In this document: positions 44,041-56,256 of the stretch, one piece after another
How positions within the stretch are numbered: position 1 is the first letter of the stretch
Layout: each line of letters begins with the position of its first letter
Assembly: GCF_011386835.1 (NCBI RefSeq)
Contig: NC_088795.1
Coordinates: 121,289,434-121,353,433 of the forward strand
Direction of reading: 5' to 3'
Length of the DNA: 64,000 nt
Source: Chrysemys picta bellii
Lineage: Eukaryota > Chordata > Testudines > Emydidae
Translations under genes and position numbers: made by a program
Notes under the pieces: model-generated
Told to the model about the DNA's origin: nothing
The model's input: the letters and a program-made list of their open reading frames with translations, nothing else
The model's database searches: none

Positions 44041-45365
44041 TAACTTAACTGCCTAATTAGCTCATTTTCATGGGAATATGCCCCAGAGTTTGTTGTAGGA
44101 GATCATATTTCTGGACCATCAAGTCTGTGAAACCTCCAGAACAGTGGCCAACATTAGAGCTAGTTGGAAACGTTTTGTGGGAAATTGTATTGATTTGATG
44201 AAATTGTTAGAAGAAAATGGAAAAAGCACTATGAAAATGTTAAAATGTTCTCTCAATATTTCCAGAACAAAAAGGTTTAAACTTATTTTATTTTATATTA
44301 AAAATTAAAAAGATTGACATTGAAATTAAACAGTTCAAATTTATCAAAACAAAAGTTTTTGATTGACCTGAGGGAAAAAATAGAATTTTGTTCCATGAAA
44401 AATTTCAAAATTTTGGCTTTTCATCCCAATGTGTGACGCTTTTCCTCCCCAAAATCTCAACATTGTTGATGGGGCAAAAAATTTGTTTTCTGACCAACTC
44501 TAGTCAGTATGTGACGTTTCAGGTGAAGAAAAGAAGTCCAAGACCAATCCATAAGGCATCTAGCAAATATTCAGTGTTGTATATAATGGGGGAGGGAAGC
44601 CCTCCTGACTTCTGTAGATGATCAGTTTATCCCTCTCATAAAATGTATATTTACATATATTATTGCTCCCAAAATTATCTGGCCCTTTTTTGAATCCAGC
44701 CACTGTATATGACTTGATGAGCGTTTCCATCTCTTCCATCAATTGCCATCATGGCATCTTTCCTTCTGGCCAGCAAGGCAGGATTAGGTAGCTGCTAAAT
44801 TTAGCAAGTCTGCTTCTTCTTGGATGGCCAGGGAGGAAGGAACCAGCAGTATTATAGCAGTTTCAGATTGCTATGTTTTTCTCTTTGGGTTTCTCCTCTT
44901 GTCCCCAGCTGCTGCTAGAATACCTTTTACTGCAGTTGAGTGGGAAGAATACTGAGTTTCCACTGAGACTAGTTTTATGCCACATATCACACTGACTGAT
45001 GGGTGTAACATTCCTGGTCAGCGATGGAATAGAGTTTGGCAAAGTGTGCATGCCCAACTGTCTCATTTAATGATCGAGGTCTGTTAGAAAGAAAAACACA
45101 AGGGGAATATGACAGACACACTCACCTCTCATGAGTGCCCCTTATTGGCTGCAATCTTTTCTCCCCCTGTAGGTTGCCAATCTCACTATGCGGGTCTTTG
45201 GTGACTTGGCCCTCCAGCCAAGTCATACAGTCAAAAAGGAATGAACCCCTTCTGGCGTAGTAAAGAGTTCAACAAACTGTCAGCCCTCACCTGGGTCTTA
45301 AGCCCAGTCTCTGGGCCCTTTAAATCCCATCCTTCACTTGGGCTTCTAAACAAGCCTTGTCTGTT
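44041..45365. other. CPZ intron 1 sequence without recognised gene
   Basis: The block 45090-45365 (ending TCTAAACAAGCC) appears to be part of an unassigned repeat interrupted by the CR1 insertion. Elsewhere nothing was recognised; 44130-44420 is A- and T-rich. Confidence 0.35.
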
Positions 45366-47665
45366 TATCCATAGAATATCGAATATAGACTCTCTATGGA
45401 TAGTAATTCCATGCTCAGATGATAAGAATATAGCAGTAGGGATATATTACCGACCACCTGACCAGGATGGTGATAGTGACTGTGAAATGCTCAGGGAGAT
45501 TAGAGAGGCTATTAAAATAAAAAACTCAATAATAATGGGGGATTTCAACTATCCCCATATTGACTGGGCACATATCACCTCAGGACGAAATGCAGAGATA
45601 AAGTTTCTTGATACCTTAAATGACTGCTTCTTGGAGCAGCTAGTCCTGGAACCCACAAGAAGATAGGCAATTCTTGATTTATTCCTAAATGGAGCACAGG
45701 ATCAGGTCCAAGAGGTGAATATAGCTGGACCGCTTGGTAATAGTGACCATAATATAATTAAATTTAACATCCCTGTGGCAGGGGAAAAACCACAGCGGCC
45801 CAACACTGTAGTACTTAATTTTAGAAAGGGGAACTACACAAAAATGAGGAGGTTAGTTAAATAGAAATTAAAAGGTATAGCACCTAAAGTAAAATCGCTG
45901 CAAGCTGTATGGAAACTTTTTAAAGACACCATAATAGAGGCTCAACTTAAATGTATACCCCAAATTAAAAAAACATAGTAAGAGAACAACAAAAGAACCA
46001 CCGTGGCTAAACAACAAAGTAAGAGAAGCAGTGAGAGGCAAAAAGGCATCCTTTAAAAAGTAGAAGTTAAATCCTAGTGTGGAAAATAGAAAGGAGCATA
46101 AACTGTAGCAAATGAAGTGTAAAAGAATAATTAGGAAGGCCAAAAAAGAATTTGAAGAACAGCTTGCCAAAGACTTAAAAAGTAATAGCAAAAAAAAATT
46201 TAAGTACATCAGAAGCAAGAAGCCTGCTAAACAACCAGTGGGGCCACTGGACAATCAAGATGCTAAAGGAGCACTCAAGGATGATAAGGCCATTGCGGAG
46301 AAACTAAATGAATTCTTTGCATCGGTCTTCACAGTTGAGGATGTGAGGGAGATTCCCAAACCTGAGCCATTCTTTTTAGGTGACAAATCTGAGGAACTGT
46401 CTCAGATTGAGGTGTCATTAGAGGAGATTTTGGAACAAATTGATAAACTAAACAATAATAAGTCACCAGGACCAGATGATATTCACCCAAGAGTTCTGAA
46501 GGAACTCAAATGTGAAATTGCAGAACTACTAACTGTAGTCTGTAACCTATCATTTAAATCAGCTTCTGTACCAAATGACTGGAGGATAGCTAATGTGATG
46601 CCAATTTTTAAAAAGGGCTCCAGAGTTTACCCGGGCAATTACAGGCCGGTAAGCCTGACTTCAGTGCCGGGCAAAATGGTTGAAACTATAGTAAAGAACA
46701 AAATTGCCAGACACATGGAAGGATCTCTCAAAACTGGGTGACTGGGAAACAAAATGGCAGATGAAATTCAATGTTGATAAATGCAAAGTAATGCACATTG
46801 GAAAACATAATCCCAACTATACATATAAAATGATGGGATCTAAATTAGCTGTTCCCACTCAAGAAAGAGATCTTGGAGTCATTGTGCATAGTGTTCTGAA
46901 AACATCCACTCAGTGTGCATCGGCAGTCAAAAAAGTGAACAGACTGTTGTGAATCATTAAGAAAGGGATAGATTATAAGAGCAAAAATATCATATTGCCT
47001 CTATATAAATCCACGGTATGCCCACATCTTGAATACTGTGTGCAGATGTGGTCGCCCCATCTAAAAAAAGATATATTGGAACTGGAAAAAGTTCAGAAAA
47101 GGGCAACAAAAGTTATTTGGGGTATGGAACGGCTGCCATATGAGGAGAGATTGATAAGACTTGGATTTTTCATCTTGGAAAAGAGATGACCAAGGGGGGA
47201 TATGATAGAGGGCTATAAAATCATGACTGGTGTGGAGAAAGTAAATAAGGAAGTGTTATTTACTCCTTCTCATAACACAAGAACTAGGGGTCACCAAATG
47301 AAATTAATAGGCAGGAGGTTTAAAACAAACAAAAGGAAGTTCTTCTTCACACAGTGCACAGTCAACCTGTGGAACTCCTTCCCAGAGGATGTTGTGAAGG
47401 CCAAGACTATAACAGGGTCCAAAAAAGAACTAGATAAATTCATGGAGGATAGGTTTATCAATGGCTATTAGCCAGGATGGACAGGAATGGTGTCCCTACC
47501 CTCTGTTTTCCAGAAGCTGGGAATGGGTGACAAGGAATGGATTACTTGATGATTACCTGTTCTGTTCATTCCATTTGGGGCACCTAGCATTGGCCACTGT
47601 CAGAAGACAGGATACTGGGCTAGATGGACCATTGGTCTGACCCAGTATGGCCGTTCTTATGTTCT
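45366..47665 (+). mobile_element. Long CR1 LINE copy with internal deletion
   Basis: The copy begins inside the endonuclease: NIAVGIYYRPPDQDGDSD, GDFNYPHIDW and, further on, GNSDHNIIKFNIP (the SDH catalytic box). After stops the RT N-terminus appears (46112-46741: LEEILEQIDKLNNNKSPGPD, then VPNDWRIANVMPIFKKGSR, and YRPVSLTSVPGKMVETIV). Near 46728 the sequence jumps straight to DWETKWQMKFNVDKCKVMHI and the ORF2 end (LEYCVQMWSPHLKKDI, LEKVQKRATKVIWG). Thus the RT core, including the FADD catalytic box, is missing. The 3' tail ends ATGGCCGTTCTTATGTTC. It is 5' truncated and inactive. Confidence 0.9.
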
Positions 47666-47889
47666 CTTTCTTGGGGCATAGGCCACTTTCCCAGTGGCTG
47701 GTGGGGAAATCCAGGCCTGCACACTACTCTGGATCCCAACTCAGGGACCTTATGAACAGCAGTCGTGTACTACTTCCTTTGATTAGTTGCTGAGCCTCTT
47801 TCCACCTTGTCCCTTTACCTCCAGTCATTACCTTGGGGTTAGAGTTCTAAAGTCCTCTCTCCCCCAGGAATAGTAAATGTAGCCAGATG

Positions 47890-49020
47890 AGCTCCTGTGG
47901 CCAGAGTAGAGCACCTTTCCTCACCCTTCTGGTCCCAGTCAGGCACTGACCTGCTAAGGCCCTTCACCATCTTTTATCTGAGCCTGCGGAGCCTCACAGA
48001 CAATGTTACAAATCTGACCATGAAGCTACTAAGTGACACTTGCTGGGAGAGCCGCATTGACCACATAAGGCCAGTGAAGTACCAAGTGACTGAGGTTTAC
48101 AATGCCCTGATGGAGCTGGTGCAGTCAAGTAAAGCCAAGGCTGGAATCTGAGACAAAGCCTGGCAAACCAAATTTCTGGTCTCAATTGTGGGTTGGCACG
48201 ATATCCTGTTCCAAGTAAATGTTCTAAGCAAGGCATTACAAAATCAGTCAATGGACATCGTGACTGCTACTATTTTGATGAGAAGCTGCCTTGATTTCGT
48301 TGTGGCCTCCAGAAATAACGGATTCAAAGATGTCATCACTGCTGCCAAAGAAAAGGTGGAAAACGTAGGAGGTGAGCCTGTCTTCAAGGAAACTCGTATT
48401 CATCGGAAGAAGAGACAGTTTGGTTACAAGAGTAGAGATGGGTTGATGGGAAGCTCGGAAGAAAAATTCAAGAGGGAGTTTTTTTGCTCGCATGTTGACA
48501 CTGCTCGAGTGTCCATCAAAGACAGGTTTGGACAAATGAAGCACCACAGAAAGACCCGGGAGTTTTGGTATGACCTTAGCAAGCTGCTGCCGGACTGGAA
48601 AATACTCTTGAACAATTGTATGGAGTTTCACCAGATGCTGACCCATGGGGAATGTTCGGATGTCAATGATAATGACCTCTATGTCGAATTGGACAACATC
48701 CATCACACTTTGCCACATGAGAAGCACTCTCCACTTCAAGTTCTACAATTCATTCATGATGCAGAGCTGAAGGACACTTTTCCTAATGTGTGGAAAGCTT
48801 TGAGGAATCTGCTCACACTGTCGGTCACATTTGTGAGTAGTGAGCACAGCTTTTCGAAGTTCAAGCTCATTAAAACATATCTTTGATCAGTGATGGCTGA
48901 CGAGAGGACTGACATCACTTGCTATTTTATTGCTTGAAAATGCCATTGGCCATCTTTGGATCTCTCCGATGCGGTGCTTCAGTTCACGAGGGCAAAGGCG
49001 AGAAAAGTGACCCTTTGAAC
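47890..49020 (+). pseudogene. hAT transposase fragment (C-terminal half)
   Basis: The plus strand encodes, with a few interruptions, the catalytic and C-terminal parts of a hAT transposase of the ZMYM/TTF type. It includes LLSDTCWESRIDHIRPVKYQ, then GWHDILFQVNVLSKALQ, HRKKRQFGYKSRDG, and the hATC dimerisation region (WKALRNLLTLSVTFVSSEHS then FSKFKLIKTYL, ending in a stop where the family has further residues). The open stretch 48188-48886 is 232 codons. The N-terminal zinc finger and TIRs are absent. It is a different, diverged copy from the one at 51386-56248 and lies in the opposite orientation. Confidence 0.8.
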
Positions 49021-49894
49021 TCCCTATCATCTACTGTAACACCTACTGTAACACTATTTAATACTGCTCCACCCAATGTTGGTGCATAGTTCAATTTCTT
49101 GATATTAGTACATTTCAGTTATTCTTAAAATTTAAAAGTTTCTATAAGCATAGAAGAAATGATTTTTTTATTTGCTCATCTATGGCATGAATAAATACAG
49201 ATTTACAGATCCTAGTGTGCAAATTTATCTTCTTATATGCCAGGGATAAATCTGCATGCAAATTGTGCATCCAAGTTATGAAATGGACTACAGGTGCAAT
49301 AAAAATAAGGTATTCAAAAATGTAACAAATGGAGGGAGGAGAGTGCTGAAGCTGCTCCTCACCTGGGGTGCCATTTGGACTAAGGCCAGCCCTGGCCTCC
49401 AGCAATGAAGGACCACATACACCCTGTCACAGGGGATTTGTGATTATGGACCAAGACCAATGAAGAGCATGAACTTGGGCAAGTCACAGAAGCCTTATTT
49501 GCATTCAGCAATGGTTGTCAGTAGCAGTTCCCTCTGCACTGCTGTTGAACTTGATTGACCAGCTAGAGTGGACAGGGAACAATCATTTTCTGGAAATGAT
49601 TTTTGTCTCATCCATCCTAACAGGTAACCCATGAAACAAAGGGACCTATTGCTAATAATCACTGTGAGTGCAGAGAGGAGGCTCTTAAGGCTTGATTTTG
49701 AAAAATGTCCTATGATTATATAGGCAGAAATAATTGCTAGTGCATTTCCTAGTATGAAATATCTGACCACCTGATTGTTCCTTTCCAGTTTATATGCTAC
49801 AAAATGCACCCACAGTTATCTCCAGTCATAACATTGTGGCTGCAAGAGGCAGATTTGAGGATCTCAAAACAAAAACTAGGAAATTGGTCTCTCT
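49021..49894. other. CPZ intron 1 sequence, nothing recognised
   Basis: No gene or assigned repeat was seen. Confidence 0.35.
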
Positions 49895-50015
49895 TCTTCT
49901 TCATCTGTAACTAGAGTTAATAATAACTACCTCACAGGGAGATTGTGAGGCTGAGTTAATGAAAGCACACTTAAATCCTCTGATGGAAGACACTATATAG
50001 ATTTACTAAGTATTG
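49895..50015 (+). repeat. MIR-type SINE relic
   Basis: CTTCATCTGTAACTAGAGTT, then AATAATAACTACCTCACAGG and AGATTGTGAGGCTGAGTTAA followed by ACTAAGTATTG is the 3' half of an MIR. Confidence 0.7.
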
Positions 50016-50782
50016 TTTATTGTTATTATCATTATCTACCAAGCCAGGACAAAAAGCCTATATGAATAGTATATATTCAAAAAGTTACCACAAGATTATT
50101 GGTTACCACTAATTGCTGGTGTCAAAAATTAAATATTTATAATAGCACAGAGCCGCAGAAATGCTTTACAGAGTAATGTTAATTGATGATAATTCAGGAT
50201 ACATAACCAGACTCATTTCCCATTAAATTACCCATCGTCAAGATCAAATTCCGGGGCTAATTTTGTTTTCATGTTAATGATTTTGCTTTGGTTTCCAGAG
50301 GGTGAAAAATTAGTTGGTTTCCAGAGAGTGATTAACAGAGTGAATTCAGATAATAACTCTTGAATATGTTGGGAGTAGTAATTCACACTTTTCTTAGTAG
50401 ACATAATATACATTTGGTTTGATAAGAACAAGCATGAGGAGCTAGCTGCCAGCCTCCCATTGACTATAGCTACATGGCTAGATCCCCAATACATGCCAGT
50501 GAAAACATACCCTTTGATGTTTACTTCCAATGGGGCACTGAAAAAAACAAACAGTTGGAGTCTTATTTTAGTAGCATCATTTTGCCAAAGTTAGAAAAGA
50601 TAAGAAGGTAGAAGAGGTGGTGGAAGATTTAAAATAAAAATTGTCTAATTGCTTTAGAGAGAAAGGGACATAGATCATGTGTGGGCCTGTATATTGTGGT
50701 GTTGATAGATTTGTTAGGCGCTCAGTTATTACAGTGATGAGTATGATATAAATGCTTTAGATTAGGTTAGATTAGATTAGAT

Positions 50783-51139
50783 ATGGGGTTCTCAAATTTG
50801 ATTGCACCGTAATCCCCTTCTGACAACAAAAATTGCTATATGATCCTAGCAGTGGGGACTGAAGCCTGAGCCCACCCGAGTCCCACCACCTGGGGGGTGG
50901 GGTGGGGGGAGCAAAGCCAAAGCCCGAGTCCCACTGCCCCAGGTGGGGAAGGGGTCAAAGCCAAAGCCCAAGGGCTTCAGCTCCAGCTAGGGGGCCCGTA
51001 ACCTGAGCCCCACCGCCTGAATCCCTCAGGCTTTTGCTTGGGCCCTGAGCCACAGAAAGTCTAAGCCAGCCCTGCCGACCCCATTAAAATGGGTTCATGA
51101 CCCACTTTCAGGTCCCGACCCACAGTTTGAGAACCACTG
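50783..51139. mobile_element. Non-autonomous hAT element
   Basis: The ends ATGGGGTTCTCAAATTTG and CAGTTTGAGAACCACTG are inverted copies of the CAGTGGTTCTCAAA type (the left end decayed). GATTAGAT flanks it at 50775-50782 and 51140-51147; the site lies in a TTAGA-repeat tract, so the duplication is suggestive only. The interior is GC-rich (repeated AAAGCCAAAGCCC and CCCGAGTCCCACC). Confidence 0.75.
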
Positions 51140-51682
51140 GATTAGATTGATACACCTGACAATAATGGCCATATTCTTCTTGGCTGGAATGTCAGTTGGA
51201 CACAGGAGAGCTGAGGTTTTGACATCACACTGAACTTTTCCTTTCCTTCCCTACAAGCCACAGTAATATTGCATTGTGTTTCCCTTTGGTATTCAGGGCC
51301 ACTAACCAATTGTCACATATCTTTGTTTGTGTCTGTAAAAAGTCTCTTAACTAGGCATGTTTTATTCTGAGTTCAAACATTTGAGCAGGGCCGGCCCACA
51401 TCATTTTGGCACCTGAGGTGGGAAGCACAAATGACTCCCCCATACCCCCTTGCTTGGGCCAAAACTTTGAAAGGTCTCAATTCTGCCTTCTTCCTGTTCT
51501 ACTCCTCTCATGGTACTGCTCTGCTACCTACCCCAATAAGGGAGAACTAACAACTTAAATTGCCTTGTTCAAAAATTTTAAGTAACACTTAACTTTCAAA
51601 TGCCTGAACAGCAAATGTAACTTTTCTTGTCTGCATACACTGTAAACACTGTAAACACTGGCATTTTTATCTGTTTGAATAA

Positions 51683-52162
51683 TCAAAGTGGTGCTTTCCG
51701 TGCCTTCTTGGTTGCAAAGATTTGAACTACTTCCTGCTGAAGGTCCACAGTCTGGGCCAGCTCATGCTCTACTGAGATGGTTGCAAGGCCGACCAGCCTC
51801 TCCTGTGTCATAATGGAGCGTAGATGTGTTTTTATTAACTTCAGCTTGGAAAAGCTGCGTTCTCCACCGGCAACTGTTACAGAAAGTGTTAGAAGTATGC
51901 GCAGAGCAACTAAAGGATTTGGAAAGAGGGTGGTCATCTTATTTGTGCACATATATTCCAGAACAGCCTTTGGAGTTGATCCTGCTGAAATGTATCTTGA
52001 AAGGGCTTTCAGTTCATCACCTAAATCACTCGCATCAATATCGCATATGTCATCATGTGTCAACACTGTCTCTGGTGCCCTGTATTGCTGGTGTAGGTCT
52101 TCTTCAGGCATAGTGAGGAATTTTGGAATATCATACAACATCCCAAATATACTGCGGTGTTC
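51683..52162 (-). pseudogene. hAT transposase, C-terminal part
   Basis: This is the end of the same transposase beyond the LTR insertion. It begins at EHRSIFGMLYDIPKF and runs to the hATC dimerisation domain (LVALRILLTLSVTVAGGERS, then FSKLKLIKTHLRSIMTQERL and VGLATISVEHELA). The domain is open over 152 codons. The GERSFSKLK block is the hallmark of hATC. Confidence 0.85.
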
Positions 52163-53629
52163 TGTTACCAGATTTGCCCATTACTTTGGGGTATGTTCAT
52201 TTATTCGGGTTACTCTTCTGGTGGGCGGGGGGTTCTGTAATTCTATCAGTGTACTGCTTGTGTCACTTGTGTTTTCATATGGAGCTCTACTTCTCCCTGC
52301 TGCAAGTCCCCTCCCAATGGAGCTATCCTGCAGGACCTAGGTTCCCTAGGGCTGGGTTTCTCCAGCCCCAGAATCGGATGAACACACACACATACATTAA
52401 CAGAGCAAGTCTGAGCGGACCAGGTCAATCAGCACTTTCAGCACTATATGCCCCTGGGCGGACCGGGTCAATCAGCACTTTCAGCACTATATGCCCCTGG
52501 GCGGACCGGGTCAAGCAGCATTTTCAAGCTGTCACCCTTATGCATCCCAGTTTCAGCACATCCCTATCCCCACTCTCACATCACAATTGTACTGGCCGTA
52601 ACCTTCTTGATGAGCAAACCCCACAGTATTTTGGGCGCTGCAGGGATCTTTAGCTTAAGTAAAAGAAGCGTTGCTGCAGAGTATATGGGGGAAGCTAAAA
52701 ACACAAAAGAGTAAAGTTCAGCCAGAGAGAGAGAAGCAACCAGCTTAACCATACAAGTTATTTATTGATAGTAATAACAGTGATCACTACACAAGGAGGG
52801 CTAAACCAACATAACATACATTATTAAAGATTAATACCTAAGGTAGAAAGGAAAACAGAGAGAGAGAAAGAAGCTTGAACTGGTCAGGGTTCCCAGGTGA
52901 TGGTGGTAGCTCAGGGTCCTGAGTGCTGGAGACAGGCAGAGTCCCCAGCACGATCCGTCAGGAGAAGATGGAGTCCCAGTGGAACTGATGCATAGTTTGA
53001 CTGGAGTGGCGATTTTTGTAGAGAAAATACAATGGTTCAAGGGAGAACACTAGATTTGTTTATAGGTAAACTGATGACTCAAGGGTTTTCTTTAGGCTAG
53101 ACAATAGGAGCTGATCACTCTTGGCTATGGGTGGTGTTTTCTTCCAGGGAGGTCACAATGCAACTAGGCTGCTTCAGTATTTTGGAAATCAATCAAGGAT
53201 TCATTACTAGAATTGGTCTGATAACTGTTGAGCTGAGTGTAGGCAGGCATATGTTCATTAACATCTGGAGCAGAGATTCCCATGATTCAGTGCTTCCCTG
53301 CTTTTTCTGGTCCCAGAGTTCAGTGTGGTTCTCTGTTCTCCATTCTGTATGCAAATTGAGATGTCTCTCTGTCCCATCTTTCATGCAGATGAGGTTAGGG
53401 GAGTTGTCTCTGCTCTCCATTCTGTATGCAGATGGTGATGTCTTAATCTTGTTACCCTTATCAGGAGAGGTCTAGGTGTGTCTCCCACCGCCCTTCACTG
53501 CTCTCTTTAAGTCTTTTCTCTGATCGGTTTTGGTTCCAGCAGAGGCTGGAGGGGGGGTGTCCTTTCATGAGTCAGACAGGCTAGATACTGTGCCCTGGTT
53601 CCCCAAGAACACAAAGCTGACTGGTATCA
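52163..53629. mobile_element. LTR inserted in the hAT transposase, 4 bp TSD
   Basis: The 1467 bp insert begins TGTTACCAG and ends CTGGTATCA: TG...CA ends with mirrored termini. GTTC precedes it (52159-52162) and follows it (53630-53633). On the minus strand the transposase stops at its Gln-Leu-Lys-Glu residues and resumes at Glu-His-Arg-Ser, exactly as a 4 bp duplication predicts. It contains a 43 bp tandem repeat and no coding region, so it is a solo LTR. A 4 bp duplication is typical of gammaretrovirus-like integrases. Its orientation was not determined. Confidence 0.8.
52415..52516. repeat. 43 bp tandem repeat, about 2.4 copies, inside the LTR
   Basis: Units starting GCGGACCRGGTCAATCAGCA begin at 52415, 52458 and 52501, the third partial. 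Tandem enhancer-like duplications are common in LTR U3 regions. Confidence 0.85.
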
Positions 53630-53633
53630 GTTC

Positions 53634-55777
53634 CTTGAGCTGCATGAAACGTTCTTCAACTGACTGTATTGCACAATCTAGCACCTGGTTAAAGAATTCA
53701 ACTTTGAATTGTTGTTTGAGGTCTCTTTTGGGATTATCCCGTGCCTCATAATCAAAATGTCTTCTTCTTCGGTGACTCTTGTATTCTTGAATGGGTGGGA
53801 AAAGAGCTTCAGTGTGAAGTTCCTCTGCCAATTTCTGTGCGCTCTTCAGAACGTTTTGAAATCCCTCATCTGACCGGTAAGACTGTAGGTATGACTTTGC
53901 TTTGTCCAGTTGTTCCATTGCTCCAGATATATCAAGATCAACACCTTGGAGTCTCTTGCTTACAACATTTATTTCAAACAGTATGTCATGCCACAACACT
54001 AAGCCACACAGAAATTTGAAGTTATGTATGTTTCTGGTGATTCCATTTCCTTCTGCCACTGTTCTCCCACGAACAGTTCCTGTCATAGCATTATCCTCCA
54101 TAATGGCAACTATGTCATCATCTATCTTCCCAATTTGGTGTTTGATAGGCTTTATCGCCTCCACTCGACTTTCCCATTGTGTGGCACTCAGTGGTTTCAG
54201 TGTCAGAGAGGATGTTCCCAGATGTTGCTTCAAAATTTGCCATCGATGAGTTGATGCAGAGAAAAATACATAGATGCTTTGAATTACATTACAAAATTCA
54301 GCAGCCTCACTAGAAGCTGATGCTGCATCACTGACCACCAAGTTCAATAAATGAGAACTGCATGAGATAAAAAAAGCTCAAGGGTTTAACTCTAGGATCC
54401 GTGTCTGCACTCCTCTGTTCTTTCCTCTCATGTTGGCACCATTATCGGAGCCCTGACCTCTCATGTCAGCTATCGCAATTCCCATATCTTCCAGCTTTTT
54501 AAGAAGCACATTTGTCATACCAGCTCCTGTAGTATCATCAATGTCAATAAATTGTAGAAAATGCTCTCTGACAGTCACCATTGCAGGGACATTTTTCACT
54601 AGGTTCTGTTGCTGTTACAAAATGTACCATTAAAGTCATTTGTTCCGTATGGCTGATGTCAGGTGTGCAGTCCAGAATAACAGAGTAATAGCTTGCTGAC
54701 TTCAGATCTGCCACAATCTTCTGTTTGACTTTTGTTGCCAGTAACTGAATGATCTCATTTTGAATTGTTTTTCCAAGGTAGTGGTGTGTGAACATTTCTT
54801 GGGTGGTGACTCTTCTTAGATGCTCCTGGAGTACAGCATCAAACTCAGCCATCAGCTCCCCAATTTTAAGGAAGTTTCCATTGTTTGGCACATACAGCTG
54901 ATCTGAAGTGCCACGCAGTGCTAGGTTTTGGGTAGCAAGCATTCTCACAATGGCAATGAGCCTTTTCAGAACATTTTGCCAGTAAAGAGACTCTGATGCA
55001 ATCGTCTCTTGATGCTGATCATCTATGGTGGCCTTTAACCTTAGTCTCATCTCAAGCTCTTTCCACCTATGGAATGCTCTCTGGTAATTTGCTGCCTTCT
55101 CGTGGCATGCCAGATTTCTAGACAGAATTTTCCAGTCCTTGGTTCCTGTAGAACCCAATGTGGAACATTAGACTGGAAGAGTTTGCAATAAAAACAGCAC
55201 ATAGCATTCTAAGTTTTTGAGTACATAAGCCATGGCTTCTCCACTTTGTCACCATTGGGGATTTCATGCCAGTAATGTGTTGGATGGAAACGTCTATTTT
55301 CATTGTCTTTGGGGAACATGAAGTTTTTCACTTGCTGTGGCCCATGAAGTACAAGGAAGTCTCTCAGACTACTGCTCAAGTGGATCCACAGTCCTGGATC
55401 ATCTAGACTTAAGGAACTAAACTCAGCAGCAGCTGTTTCTTGTGCTTCCACCACACTCTTCTCTGATCTACACTTTTCAGGATGTGCATGGTTACATCCA
55501 TTTGAGATGGAGATATGGATGCTGCAGTAGCTGCCAGGTCACCTGCACTCTGACTAACTGGAAGATCAGGCATCTCCTCACCACTCATATCCTCATTGGG
55601 GCCGGAAGGCTCATTGTGAACATTTGTGTCTATGTACCTCAGGAGAGCTCCTTCCTGCTTAGATAGGAAAGCTTCCTTTGCTTTCTTTCTTTTTCTGAAT
55701 GCAGCCCCAGGGGGGCATTTTCTTCTTTCACTCATGACTGCTGTTCTGTGCCAGCTATAGTGGCTCTCAACAGTCAA
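53634..55777 (-). pseudogene. hAT transposase, N-terminal and central part
   Basis: Reading from 55777 downward, the segments are: a Lys/Arg-rich N-terminus (MSERRKCPPGAAFRKRKKAK), a TTF-type zinc finger region (RDFLVLHGPQQVKNFMFP, then EKPWLMYSK), and a DUF4371-type region (VRMLATQNLALRGTSD and YYSVILDCTPDISHTEQMTL, with the catalytic Asp of the RNase H-like fold in LDCTPDIS). Next come DMRGQGSDNGANMRG and LSATQWESRVEAIKPIKHQI. The pieces lie in three reading frames with an in-frame stop at 54378-54380, so several frameshifts have killed it. The family is that of ZMYM1-like domesticated transposases; no sign of domestication here. Confidence 0.85.
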
Positions 55778-56256
55778 TTGAAGGGGACAAATAAGCAGAC
55801 TGGTAGCAGGGCCTGAGTGAGGGAGGATATCAGCGTCTTAAGGGCCTAACTGGCTCCTACTACTTCAGTTGACTGCCTGTTCTCCTCAAGTGGGTTCAGG
55901 AAAGCAGCAGGAAACAGAAAGCTCCCTGAGAAGCTGGTGTTAATCTGTCCAGGCTCCTGGGGGTGCTAGAGAGGTTCATAAGAGGCTCCTCCTCCTCTCT
56001 CTCCCTGCAGCTCCTGCTGCTTTCTGTTATTCCCTCTCACCTTTTCTCCTGCCTGCCTGTTATGTCTCTTGTGCCTTCCTTCCTCCAGCACAGCACTCCA
56101 CCATCTCTGTGCATCTAGAGCAGAGAGAATACATATGCACCATCAACAGACACAATTTTCTACACTCTGGGTCCTAGTGGCGCCCCCCCCACACTGTCTG
56201 GCACCTGAGGTGGCCGCCTCAGTTCACCTCATGGTAAGGCCAGCCCTGCATTTGAG

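Larger units (their letters stand above)
51386..56248 (-). mobile_element. hAT transposon, nearly full-length, LTR-interrupted
   Basis: The element starts CAGGGCCGGCCCACATC and its other end, reversed, reads CAGGGCTGGCCTTACC. CATTTGAG flanks it at 51378-51385 and 56249-56256, a perfect 8 bp duplication. A subterminal GGCACCTGAGGTGG occurs at both ends (51408 and 56204). On the minus strand it encodes a decayed hAT transposase. A 1467 bp LTR (52163-53629) with its own 4 bp duplication sits in the coding region; without it the transposon would be about 3.39 kb. Confidence 0.9.

Noticed and set aside
51777..52340. 187-codon open frame on the plus strand
   Set aside because: It is the shadow of the hAT transposase C-terminus on the other strand and runs across the LTR boundary at 52163.
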